Source: Tychonema litorale BBK16
GTDB lineage: Bacteria > Cyanobacteriota > Cyanobacteriia > Cyanobacteriales > Microcoleaceae
Direction of reading: 5' to 3'
NCBI RefSeq assembly: GCF_021648855.1
Contig: NZ_JAKJHX010000085.1
Span: 1 to 24,350 of the forward strand
DNA length: 24,350 nucleotides
The first letter of the stretch is position 1. Each line of letters begins with the position of its first letter. A model generated the notes under the pieces. It did no database searches and was not told the DNA's origin. It saw only the letters and a list, made by a program, of their open reading frames with translations. The position numbers and the translations under genes were made by a program. Shown here in pieces: positions 7,926-14,847 of this stretch.

Positions 7926-9377
7926 ATGATTAATCAAACAAACTTCTGCGATCGGCTTTTAGAGGCGATTGAAAAAAATCACACTTTGCTGTATTTAGCC
8001 ATCGAACCCGACCTCGAAACTTTCGATTCATCGTCAATAACGACGGATTTATTGGCAAAGGCTAAATTTGCGATCGACCAAACAGCCGACTTAATTTGTG
8101 CCTACAAGATCACCCTGGGTTTTTACCAATGTCTCGGCATTCCCGGCCTGGAATTGCTGCAAAAAATCTTGACAATTATTCCGGCTCACATTCCCGTAAT
8201 TTTAGATGCCAAACACTGCGACTTAAACACCAGCACAGTATTTGCCAAAACCATATTTGAAGACTGGCAAGTTGATGCTGTAACTTTAAGTCCCTATGCC
8301 GGATTCGACCAAGTAGCGCCATTTTTATTATATCCCGGAAAAACAGTTTTTGTCCTGTGTGCCACTGCCAATCCCTCCGCCGCATCTGTACAACAATACC
8401 CAACGCCAGAAAATCCTTTGTACTTGCAATTGGTTGGTCTTTCTCAGACTTGGGGAACTCCCGAAAAACTGGGTTTAGAAGTAGGAGTAATGCCCGATGT
8501 GTTGGCGCGCATTCGCCAGGTGGCTCCTGAACGCCTAATTTTAGTCGAAGGAGATATCGCAGCAGAAAATGACATCGAAGCAAAAAACAACCTCGCTCAA
8601 CTGCTAGCAGCCGGTTTAAGCAAGAATGGTGAGGATTTATTGCTACCAATCCCTGCCAGTTTATTCGCTGAACCAAATCCCCGTGCCGGAGTTCAAAAAT
8701 TGCGGGATAATATCAACGAAGAGCGTTTAAAGGCGATCGCAGGTAGTCCTACTTGTGAATTGTGGCTACCGGATGTTTGCTTTTTGCAACCGGAACCTCA
8801 CCGGGATTTAATCTTGCAACTTTATGACATCGGCTGTGTGGTTTTTGGCGATCATGTACAAGCATCAGGAGCGGTATTTCCATATTATATTGACTTGCGA
8901 AAAATTATCTCTATTCCGCAAATCTTCCACCAAATAGTCAGCGCCTATGCAGATATTCTCAAAGACTTAAAATTCGATCGCATTGCGGGAATTCCCTACG
9001 GTTCTTTGCCCACAGCAACAGGTTTAGCTTTGCGGATGGAACGCCCGATGATTTTTCCGCGCAAGGAGGTGAAAACTTACGGTGCAGGCAAGTTAATTGA
9101 GGGACATTTTCAGGCTGGAGAAACTATTGTGGTAGTTGATGATATTTTGATTAGTGGCAAGAGTGTGATGGAAGGTGCGGCTAAGTTGCAATCTGCTGGG
9201 TTGAATGTGGAAGATATTGTGGTTTTGATTGACCACGAACAGGGAGTAAAAGATAGATTGGAGGTGAATGGTTATCGCGCACATTCTGTGTTGGCACTTT
9301 CGGAAATTGCTCAGATTTTGTATCAAGCAAATCGTATTGATACGGAGCAATTTAATCTTTTGACTACAGAAGCTTAA
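7926..9377 (+). CDS. pyrFE: Fused OMP decarboxylase / orotate phosphoribosyltransferase
   Basis: The 483-residue protein joins the last two steps of UMP synthesis. Residues 1-260 are the decarboxylase (PyrF, type 2-like), with catalytic D94-A-K96-H-C-D99 in the DxKxxD motif and ATANPSAASVQQ near 146-157. Residues about 285-475 are orotate phosphoribosyltransferase (PyrE), with the PRPP loop IVVVDDILISGKSV at 401-414 and KTYGAGKLIEG at 383-393. The order PyrF-PyrE is the reverse of the animal UMP synthase and, as I recall, is the form seen in cyanobacteria. The usual glycine-rich phosphate loop late in the decarboxylase domain reads LVEGDIAAEN here, which is unusual. The ATG at 7926 has no obvious Shine-Dalgarno but is the first in frame. 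Confidence 0.93.
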   Translation: MINQTNFCDRLLEAIEKNHTLLYLAIEPDLETFDSSSITTDLLAKAKFAIDQTADLICAYKITLGFYQCLGIPGLELLQKILTIIPAHIPVILDAKHCDLNTSTVFAKTIFEDWQVDAVTLSPYAGFDQVAPFLLYPGKTVFVLCATANPSAASVQQYPTPENPLYLQLVGLSQTWGTPEKLGLEVGVMPDVLARIRQVAPERLILVEGDIAAENDIEAKNNLAQLLAAGLSKNGEDLLLPIPASLFAEPNPRAGVQKLRDNINEERLKAIAGSPTCELWLPDVCFLQPEPHRDLILQLYDIGCVVFGDHVQASGAVFPYYIDLRKIISIPQIFHQIVSAYADILKDLKFDRIAGIPYGSLPTATGLALRMERPMIFPRKEVKTYGAGKLIEGHFQAGETIVVVDDILISGKSVMEGAAKLQSAGLNVEDIVVLIDHEQGVKDRLEVNGYRAHSVLALSEIAQILYQANRIDTEQFNLLTTEA

Positions 9378-9427
9378 AGATATATAGCAATCCTTGCAGG
9401 AGTCGTAAGTTTTTTACCCCACCCCAA

Positions 9428-9450
9428 CCCTCTCCTTAGCAAGGGGAGGG
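9428..9450. terminator. Hairpin between convergent pyrFE and DUF3891 genes
   Basis: A ten-base stem with one mismatch, CCCTCTCCTT and AAGGGGAGGG around an AGC loop, lies 51 bases after the pyrFE stop. The GC-rich stem suits termination, though no T-run follows. The surrounding text, CCCCACCCCAACCCTCTCC, is a common cyanobacterial spacer repeat from memory. Confidence 0.45.
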
Positions 9451-9496
9451 AGTAAGAAATTTACAAATGATTTAGGATTGATATCATATAGCAATC

Positions 9497-9547
9497 CTAA
9501 ATTAGAAAAGGTTCGATCGCGCGATCGTGCTACTTACATCGTTGAGC
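9497..9547 (-). pseudogene. Vestigial copy of the metallophosphoesterase 3' end
   Basis: Read on the minus strand, this stretch repeats the last 17 codons and stop of the metallophosphoesterase (10392-10448). The order of matching codons is A-(E/Q)-R-(F/C), a two-codon gap, K, W/stop, then HDRAIEPF identical at the DNA level, then V/L, I and a stop codon at the same place. 25 bases (9506-9530 and 10401-10425) are identical. TAG replaces the Trp codon. It cannot be expressed and has no start. It shows that a second copy of this gene end once lay downstream of the DUF3891 gene. Confidence 0.75.
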
Positions 9548-9558
9548 TAGTAGCTTAA

Positions 9559-10287
9559 TTAAGACTTGACCAAAGTCCACTCTAAGACTTCGCGCCGAGC
9601 TTTGTGCAGCGCTTCTTTGATTTCCTCGTTGCTGTCGAACTTGACTTGATCCAAATGGCACGCTTCGACGTTTACAGTAAACTTATCGTCTTCAAAAGGC
9701 CAAGGAGTTACAGTCACGAGTTCGTTGCTGTTGAGTAGAATATCGTAACGCTTGCCGTCTGGGCCGACACTAATTTCTAAAGCTCGTTCTCCGGCTGGCA
9801 ACTCGCGGCTACACAGAATTAATGATAGCCGATCGCACCACTGGAAAAAAGCATAAGCTGATTCTGCCTCTTCCTTAGAAATCTTCAACTCTTCGCGCCA
9901 CTTTTTTTGATGTTCGAGTTGTTCGTCCAGAAACTCGTCGAGTTCCTTCGACTCTCCCCGCTTTCCTTCACTGAGAAAGCTCATGTGCATAGAAATCAGC
10001 ATTGCTACCCACCGCCCGCGATATAGCGAATTCTGCACCATTGCTTTAATTTTAGGCAGAGAAGTTTCCGTCTGCAAAGTAAAATCTAAGGGCGCGCCCG
10101 CTTCAGTCAAAATATCTTCTTCCCACTCTTTCTCCAAATCGTCGTGATGAGAAATCGCGGCTATGGTTTCATAGAGACGAAGCGGAGATTTCGAGCGCTT
10201 CCACTGTCCACCAAGTTGCGCGGCGAGCAAAGCGTGGGCGCGGTGGTAAATGATTTCCCAGCCGGTTGCGGTTAAGTTAGCAATCAT
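9559..10287 (-). CDS. DUF3891 family protein, HD-phosphohydrolase-like
   Basis: The 242-residue protein matches DUF3891: it opens MIANLTATGWEIIYHRAHAL and contains ISHHDDLEKEWEED and AGAPLDFTL. It is soluble and mostly helical. H15 or H18, the H48-D49 pair and the aspartate in FFQWCDRLSL (about residue 150) are spaced like the ligands of an HD phosphohydrolase; this relation is my inference. The open frame runs 47 codons further upstream to 10428, overlapping the phosphoesterase gene and translating a hairpin repeat. I chose the ATG at 10287 because it begins the conserved block and has CAGGAA nine bases upstream. The gene follows the metallophosphoesterase on the same strand after 104 bases and may be co-transcribed with it. 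Substrate unknown. Confidence 0.8.
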   Translation of the reverse strand: MIANLTATGWEIIYHRAHALLAAQLGGQWKRSKSPLRLYETIAAISHHDDLEKEWEEDILTEAGAPLDFTLQTETSLPKIKAMVQNSLYRGRWVAMLISMHMSFLSEGKRGESKELDEFLDEQLEHQKKWREELKISKEEAESAYAFFQWCDRLSLILCSRELPAGERALEISVGPDGKRYDILLNSNELVTVTPWPFEDDKFTVNVEACHLDQVKFDSNEEIKEALHKARREVLEWTLVKS

Positions 10288-10320
10288 TGAATTTGTTCCT
10301 GAATTAAGTGGGTTTGATTT

Positions 10321-10345
10321 TGTGGAACAGGTATCTTGCCTGTTT
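10321..10345 (-). repeat. Hairpin repeat, second copy of the NRQDACSTK-type element
   Basis: On the minus strand the sequence AACAGGCAAGATACCTGTT followed by CCACAAA matches, with one base changed, the element inside the AAA/WD40 gene at 15976-16000. It forms a seven-base stem with one mismatched pair around a five-base loop. Here it lies in the spacer between the metallophosphoesterase and DUF3891 genes. Confidence 0.8.
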
Positions 10346-10391
10346 GGGCGGGCTAGGAGCAACGGCCCACAATCAAATTGAATGAGTGATG

Positions 10392-11993
10392 TTAAATCAC
10401 AAAAGGTTCGATCGCGCGATCGTGCCATTTACCCTCAAATCGTTCAGCCACCAAAGGTTGAATCCTGAACTTCGGCGGACATCCCGGCAAAACATCAATC
10501 CGTAAACACGAATAAGGACGGCGTTTGTGCGAACCTTCACCGCTGCGGCCGACATATAGCAAAGATTCCGCTACCGGGCGACTGGCTTTTTCCCCAACGG
10601 ACGATCGCGCCAACTGATAAACTGGAGAACTCGAAAACTCCTGCAACACCGGCCCTTCCGCACGCTGGCGACGCAAACTGTGCCCGCTTCCCCCGCAGAT
10701 AATCCAATTAATATGAGAATCAGCGTGTCCAGTATCCCCAGTCCGCAGGTACTCCAAACAGTGGGCGTGACCCGTCAGCACTAAATCCACAATCGCCCGC
10801 CTCCGCAACCCATCCCCAATTGACCGTGCCGCCGCATCGAAAACCTCACGCAAACGCCACCGAACCGCCAAAGTTTGAGCTTGATTCCACTTTGTCCCCT
10901 CAGTCACGTAGGGGGGATGGTGCAAGTAAATTACCCGCCCCCGTACCTCAGAATCAGCCCAAGATGCAATCAAACCCAGTTTCAGCCATTCGAGCTGTTC
11001 AAAGTCCGTGGAGGCTGTTTTGTCGGGCGACAGTTGTTTGTCAATGTCCATCAGTATTTCGTCAACTTGCTCTAATTTGGCCCGCAAGTCGTCAAGCTGT
11101 TCGGCTTCGGAGGGAATTTCGGGGTTCAGCCGATCGGACATTTCGAGCATTTCCAATTTTTCTTGCTCCAACTTCTCCCTATCGAGTTCCAAATTCTGGC
11201 GGTGAATCTCGCCTTCTTTGGTTTTTGGGAGTGGCAAAGGTTCGTTAAAGGTGTTGGAATCGAGAGCAAAAAAGTCAATGCCGCCGCTGCGGAAACTGTA
11301 GTAACGGTTGGGTAGGCGCGTAAAGCTTCCTGGTTGGTAGCGGAGACAGCGGCCCGTGCTGCTGTGAGCCGTGTAGTGGGTGTCTAGGTGGCGATCGAGT
11401 TCTCCTGGCAATTTGTGAGCTTGCAAGTAGTCCAAAAAGGCTTTGGCATAGGCATTTCCGCGATCGGAACCGTGCCAGCCCACATCCAGATCCAATTTCG
11501 ATCCTAACAGGCGGCGCAGTGGCAATGCCGTAGCTGAGAGAATGCCGTAGAAAATTGGCAAATCGTAATAGTCGTGATTTCCCGGTACCGGCAGGAACGG
11601 AAAATTGAATATCATGCGATCATACGCAATCCGAGACGGCGCATCGCCACCAACGAGAAACTCTCGATAGGGGCGAATAAAGTTTTGCAAATAATATTCA
11701 CTGGAACCGACGAGATAAACTACATCACCTGTGTGCAGGGCAAAACGGCAACTTTGGCGTTCGCGCAGCATCAGTTCGGCAACTTGGCGCTGGGGGTTGT
11801 GGCCCCGGTGGTTCCCCGTGCCACTGTCGCCTACGACTAGGAACGAAAACTCTGGATTGTCTGGAACTCCATCGTCCAAAATCATCTTAGTTTGGTCGAT
11901 CGCGCGATCGACGATCGACTTTTCTTGCCACCGTACCCGCTCGTTCATCTTGCGGACTTTGACCGAAATTGGCGGGTCGGACACGAATTTCAC
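10392..11993 (-). CDS. Calcineurin-like metallophosphoesterase
   Basis: The 533-residue protein shows the full binuclear metallophosphoesterase motif series: VVGDSG (D56), TGDVVY (D90), PGNHDYYD (N139-H140-D141), YLHHPPY at about residue 355 and TGHAH at about residue 410. Residues 265-325 form a charged helical insertion with coiled-coil character (LELDREKLEQEKLEMLEMSD) between the GNHD block and the HHPPY block. No signal peptide is visible, so it should act in the cytoplasm on an unknown phosphoester. The start is GTG at 11993, preceded by GGGAGAAG seven bases upstream; the internal ATG at 11948 has no ribosome site. The gene is divergent from the 461-residue gene and lies upstream of DUF3891. 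A partial copy of its 3' end lies beyond DUF3891. Substrate cannot be deduced. Confidence 0.9.
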   Translation of the reverse strand: MKFVSDPPISVKVRKMNERVRWQEKSIVDRAIDQTKMILDDGVPDNPEFSFLVVGDSGTGNHRGHNPQRQVAELMLRERQSCRFALHTGDVVYLVGSSEYYLQNFIRPYREFLVGGDAPSRIAYDRMIFNFPFLPVPGNHDYYDLPIFYGILSATALPLRRLLGSKLDLDVGWHGSDRGNAYAKAFLDYLQAHKLPGELDRHLDTHYTAHSSTGRCLRYQPGSFTRLPNRYYSFRSGGIDFFALDSNTFNEPLPLPKTKEGEIHRQNLELDREKLEQEKLEMLEMSDRLNPEIPSEAEQLDDLRAKLEQVDEILMDIDKQLSPDKTASTDFEQLEWLKLGLIASWADSEVRGRVIYLHHPPYVTEGTKWNQAQTLAVRWRLREVFDAAARSIGDGLRRRAIVDLVLTGHAHCLEYLRTGDTGHADSHINWIICGGSGHSLRRQRAEGPVLQEFSSSPVYQLARSSVGEKASRPVAESLLYVGRSGEGSHKRRPYSCLRIDVLPGCPPKFRIQPLVAERFEGKWHDRAIEPFVI

Positions 11994-12138
11994 GCACTTC
12001 TCCCAAATAATTGACTTCCTAGTTAATATTGCAGTGAGCGATCGAGTTTTGACATCCCTCTAAAAGCAGAAAATTAATTTTTTAGTGGACTTTGAGCCGG
12101 GGAAGACTCCGAGTTTCTTGAACATAGTAAATATAAAA

Positions 12139-12167
12139 TTGAAACTTTTTATACTGTAATTTAAGAT
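12139..12167 (+). promoter_or_regulatory. Candidate promoter for the 461-residue gene
   Basis: TTGAAA (12139-12144) and TAAGAT (12162-12167) are separated by 17 bases, a fair housekeeping sigma match (five and four of six). Transcription would begin near 12174 and leave a leader of about 190 bases that includes the 10-mer repeats. Confidence 0.3.
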
Positions 12168-12217
12168 ACCGATCGCCCAAATGATCGAAATCGCCACAAA
12201 GTGAAAGTTTTAATTTC

Positions 12218-12250
12218 CTATGTCCCCCTATGTCCCCCTATGTCCCCCCC
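12218..12250. repeat. Three tandem CTATGTCCCC-type 10-mers
   Basis: The unit CTATGTCCCC is repeated three times without interruption and grades into a cytosine-rich tract. It lies about 120 bases before the 461-residue gene. It may be prone to length change; no function is apparent. Confidence 0.75.
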
Positions 12251-12367
12251 TCCCCCTTCCCCCCTGAAATTTGCAATTTTTGAGTGACGAATCATGGCGC
12301 GATCGCAGCGCGTTTTGATACCATTCAATCAAGTGGGGGAATCAGGGAATGCACGGGAGGTGCGTAA

Positions 12368-13753
12368 ATGGAGCTTTTTGCAGAACAGAAACGATGCTTG
12401 GATTGCTTAGTTACATCGATCGAACAATTGGAAGGTCGAGTAGACATTCGGAAATTCGAGCAAATAGCCGAACTCATTATTCAAACTATGAGGGGGCCTT
12501 GGCGCTATTTTCATACGTCGGAACACATTTTTGAGGTTGGGGGATCCGTCGATCCGATCGAAGTATTGGCCGCCCTGTTTCACGACCTCGTGTACGTGCA
12601 AGTCGATCAGGGAGTAAATTTTAATATCAGTAGCGCCCTTTGTCCTTTTGTCAAGGAAGTGCGATCGCAGTTAGTGATTAGAGACGAAGCCGAACTCCCC
12701 AAGGATGCCATCTATCAGCTTGTGGCAACAGTATTTGGGTTTATTCCCGGTCAAACTCTCTCCCCGTTTGCTGGTCAAAACGAATTTTTGAGTGCTGTTA
12801 TTGCAGGCAAATGTCTAGAACCTTTTTTGCCCCCTAGTGCGATCCTTCAGATCACAACCTGCATTGAAGCTACCATTCCTTTTCGTGGAGTCTCAGCTAA
12901 TGGCTTAAGCGCGATCGAACTTTTGCACCAGCGCTTGATCAATGCCAATCGCGATTTTAATTTGGGATTGACCGATCCAGAACTCTGCGAAATTGTCAAG
13001 CGATCGGTCAGATTAGCAAATCGCGACGTAGAGAATTTTGCCTCTCCCAATTCCTCTAATTTCTTAGACAATACTTGGAATTTGATGCCCGAAACTAACC
13101 ATGAATTGAGCAACGTCAATTCCTATACTGTTGGTGGATATCGCAGATCTTTGCAAAAAATGGAAGGTTTTTTGAATTTTCTCAAACCTGAACTGGTTTT
13201 TCAGCAGTTTATGGGATATCCAGACGATCAAACCTACGCCGACATGATTTTCCGAACTAGAAAAAATATCGAAGTAGCCAAACTTTATTTAGGAGTAAAG
13301 CTGATTACCATCGCTATTTTGGAAGCCCTTTCCTACCGTTTGGGACGTGACATTCCGCTTTCAACTATGATGGGAGAATTGCGCGCACCGGGATTCACTA
13401 CCTCAGCCTTGGAAGATTACTTACCCAACAGACATATCCTCTATCCTCTGGAAAATCAGTTGCAAAAACAGGTCTTAGACTTGTTAGAAATAGGCCGCAA
13501 TCAAGAATCTCCTTATGATATTAAAAACTCCCCGGTTTCTACGTTTATTATCAAATCTATTGGCTTTGCTGAAACCGACAACTTTTTGAAGAAAGCGCAC
13601 GATTTCTTTGCTGGTTATATAGCCTCTGAAGAGCTTCTATCCTACTGCGACACCGAGGTTATTGACACGATAGAAGTAGGAGTTATGAAACTTTTTGAAA
13701 GTAGAAAAAATGCTTTACGAAAAGTTGAAATAGCACATAAAGTGATTTCTTAG
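12368..13753 (+). CDS. 461-residue protein with HD-like N-terminus
   Basis: The N-terminal 110 residues resemble predicted metal-dependent HD phosphohydrolases: WRYFHTSEHIFEV (H49, H53) followed by VLAALFHDLVYVQVDQ (H72-D73). The distal aspartate expected in a FLDAD-like block is not obvious; the aligned text reads EFLSAVIAGKCL. The C-terminal 300 residues are helical and I do not recognise them; striking blocks are ANRDVENFA (about 219-227) and LEALSYRLGRDIPLSTMMGE (about 320-339). No membrane segment is seen. A strong GGGAGGTG five bases before the ATG fixes the start. The gene stands alone, divergent from the phosphoesterase and convergent with DUF4342. It may be a degenerate or modified HD enzyme with a lineage-specific extension. 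Catalytic activity is uncertain. Confidence 0.7.
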   Translation: MELFAEQKRCLDCLVTSIEQLEGRVDIRKFEQIAELIIQTMRGPWRYFHTSEHIFEVGGSVDPIEVLAALFHDLVYVQVDQGVNFNISSALCPFVKEVRSQLVIRDEAELPKDAIYQLVATVFGFIPGQTLSPFAGQNEFLSAVIAGKCLEPFLPPSAILQITTCIEATIPFRGVSANGLSAIELLHQRLINANRDFNLGLTDPELCEIVKRSVRLANRDVENFASPNSSNFLDNTWNLMPETNHELSNVNSYTVGGYRRSLQKMEGFLNFLKPELVFQQFMGYPDDQTYADMIFRTRKNIEVAKLYLGVKLITIAILEALSYRLGRDIPLSTMMGELRAPGFTTSALEDYLPNRHILYPLENQLQKQVLDLLEIGRNQESPYDIKNSPVSTFIIKSIGFAETDNFLKKAHDFFAGYIASEELLSYCDTEVIDTIEVGVMKLFESRKNALRKVEIAHKVIS

Positions 13754-13767
13754 AATATTTAGCCATC

Positions 13768-13866
13768 AGGAGACGGCACACCCATTTCCCTACAATTATT
13801 CTGGGTAGGGAAACGGCACTGCCGTCTCCTCCGTTACTCTGAATGCAACGAGAATTGATATCAATC
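13768..13866. repeat. Dispersed palindromic repeat, copy B, with conserved tail
   Basis: The palindrome (13768-13830) pairs AGGAGACGGCA and TTTCCCTAC with GTAGGGAAACGGC and GCCGTCTCCT around AATTATTCTGG. A tail containing CTGAATGCAACGAGAATTGA follows to about 13866. Copy C at 14376-14475 is the same unit in the opposite orientation. The tail includes the stop codon of the DUF4342 gene. The hairpin lies between two convergent genes and probably terminates transcription from both sides. Confidence 0.8.
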
Positions 13867-14259
13867 TTTTCTTTCGATGATTATAGTCATGTGAGCAACT
13901 AATGCACCGATCGCACCTACTGCTGCAATCACTGGAAACAATGTCGCACCGATGACTCCGCCAACTACTCCCACCGTCAGAGGAACTTCAATCAAAATTC
14001 GTCCCTCTTCATTTTTGATAATTATCCGGCGGATACTGCCTTCATGAATCAGTTCTTTAACTTTAGCAACCAAATCATCCCCGTTAATCTTTAACTCCTC
14101 AACGCTCACTTTTTCCTGAGTATAAATAGGGGTTTCTAAACGATTAGATTCTAGTTCAACCTCACTAACTTTTTCGGCAGAAACTTTTGCACCTACAGGT
14201 ATAGATTCGAGTTCTCTTTCGCCGACTCTTCCTTCTTCGCGCTCTGTGGGTGTATCCAT
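13861..14259 (-). CDS. DUF4342 family small protein with hydrophobic C-terminus
   Basis: The 132-residue protein has two parts. Residues 1-55 are acidic, low-complexity and rich in Glu (TPTEREEGRVGERELES). Residues 55-132 are a DUF4342 domain: VEELKINGDDLVAKVKELIH, then RRIIIKNEEGRILIEVPLTV, then a Gly/Ala/Val-rich hydrophobic segment and a short charged end (ERKD). The last part could be a membrane-associated hairpin or a packed core. The ATG at 14259 is chosen because GGGAGAGG stands just upstream; the frame continues 21 codons further to 14322 without such a site. The stop codon lies inside the tail of a dispersed repeat, and an inverted copy lies upstream. Function of the family is unknown. 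Confidence 0.8.
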   Translation of the reverse strand: MDTPTEREEGRVGERELESIPVGAKVSAEKVSEVELESNRLETPIYTQEKVSVEELKINGDDLVAKVKELIHEGSIRRIIIKNEEGRILIEVPLTVGVVGGVIGATLFPVIAAVGAIGALVAHMTIIIERKD

Positions 14260-14375
14260 TTTTTCCTCTCCCTTTCGATAAAAGTATTCGTTTATAGAAT
14301 TCCTTAGAAAGCTAACACGCAATTTCTGTTGAAAGCATCTTTCTTTTGGGTGATATTGCTCCTAGCATTGAGAAG

Positions 14376-14475
14376 CAATCATATTAATTCCGGTTGCACT
14401 CAGATACAGAGGACACGGCAGTGCCGTTTCCCTACAATTATTCTGGGGTAGGGACACTCCACTGCCGTGTCCTCT
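14376..14475. repeat. Dispersed palindromic repeat, copy C, with conserved tail
   Basis: The palindrome (14408-14475) runs from AGAGGACACGGCAG and TTTCCCTAC to GTAGGGACAC and CTGCCGTGTCCTCT. On its left lies the tail ATTAATTCCGGTTGCACTCA, the reverse complement of the tail in copy B. B and C thus face each other with tails inward, enclosing the DUF4342 gene. Confidence 0.8.
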
Positions 14476-14847
14476 ACAATTACTCCCCTTGTGCCAATAC
14501 CTCAACTGTCCACCGATCGCCTTAATATCACCCACCATCGAAAAGCATTAGATTGAGACAAACAAAGGATTAGAACTATATTCACACCTAAGTTATTCAG
14601 ACTCAATCGATGTGCAAGTTGAAATACTGACATTTTACTGAAAGTGCGATCGAGCCACCGTCTATACACTTAGCACATCTAGTTCGGCAAAGCGCACATG
14701 GAAATGGTCACTTCCTTCCCTCAAATTAGATTTAAACCAAGCTCAATTCGATTGCCAAAAAAAAGTGCCCCCCCTGAAATACCCGCCATCAATATCCTAG
14801 AGTTTTTAATGAGAATTGCCTAAAAAAAACGGGGAGGAGGAAAAATA
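14476..14847. other. Spacer upstream of the AAA/WD40 gene
   Basis: This 372-base region should hold the promoter of the AAA/WD40 gene. I see no convincing -35/-10 pair and no open frame. A run of C residues at about 14769-14775 and a purine-rich leader end (GGGGAGGAGG at about 14831-14840) are the only marked features; the latter is a very strong ribosome site. Confidence 0.5.

Larger units (their letters stand above)
11994..12367. other. Divergent spacer between phosphoesterase and 461-residue genes
   Basis: This 374-base spacer must hold promoters for both genes. A plausible plus-strand promoter is annotated separately. It also holds three copies of a CTATGTCCCC-type 10-mer (12218-12250) running into a C-rich tract to about 12264. 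I see no open frame or strong hairpin. Confidence 0.6.

Noticed and set aside
8176..8676. Minus-strand 166-residue frame inside pyrFE
   Set aside because: It is antisense to conserved decarboxylase codons and shows no family features.
10288..10428. Longer N-terminus for the DUF3891 protein starting at 10428
   Set aside because: It overlaps the phosphoesterase gene and translates the hairpin repeat; the ATG at 10287 has a ribosome site and begins the conserved block.
11897..11915. GATCGCGCGATC palindrome inside the phosphoesterase gene as a special site
   Set aside because: GATCG-rich palindromes are common in HIP1-bearing cyanobacterial genomes, and this one is ordinary coding sequence.
11731..12063. 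Plus-strand 110-residue frame across the phosphoesterase start
   Set aside because: It is antisense to the conserved GDSG region and has no ribosome site.
12349..12534. Alternative 61-residue frame beginning before the 461-residue gene
   Set aside because: It uses a different frame over the same bases, and its start region is the ribosome site of the longer gene.
14260..14322. Longer N-terminus for the DUF4342 protein starting at 14322
   Set aside because: No ribosome site precedes that ATG, while GGGAGAGG stands just before the ATG at 14259.
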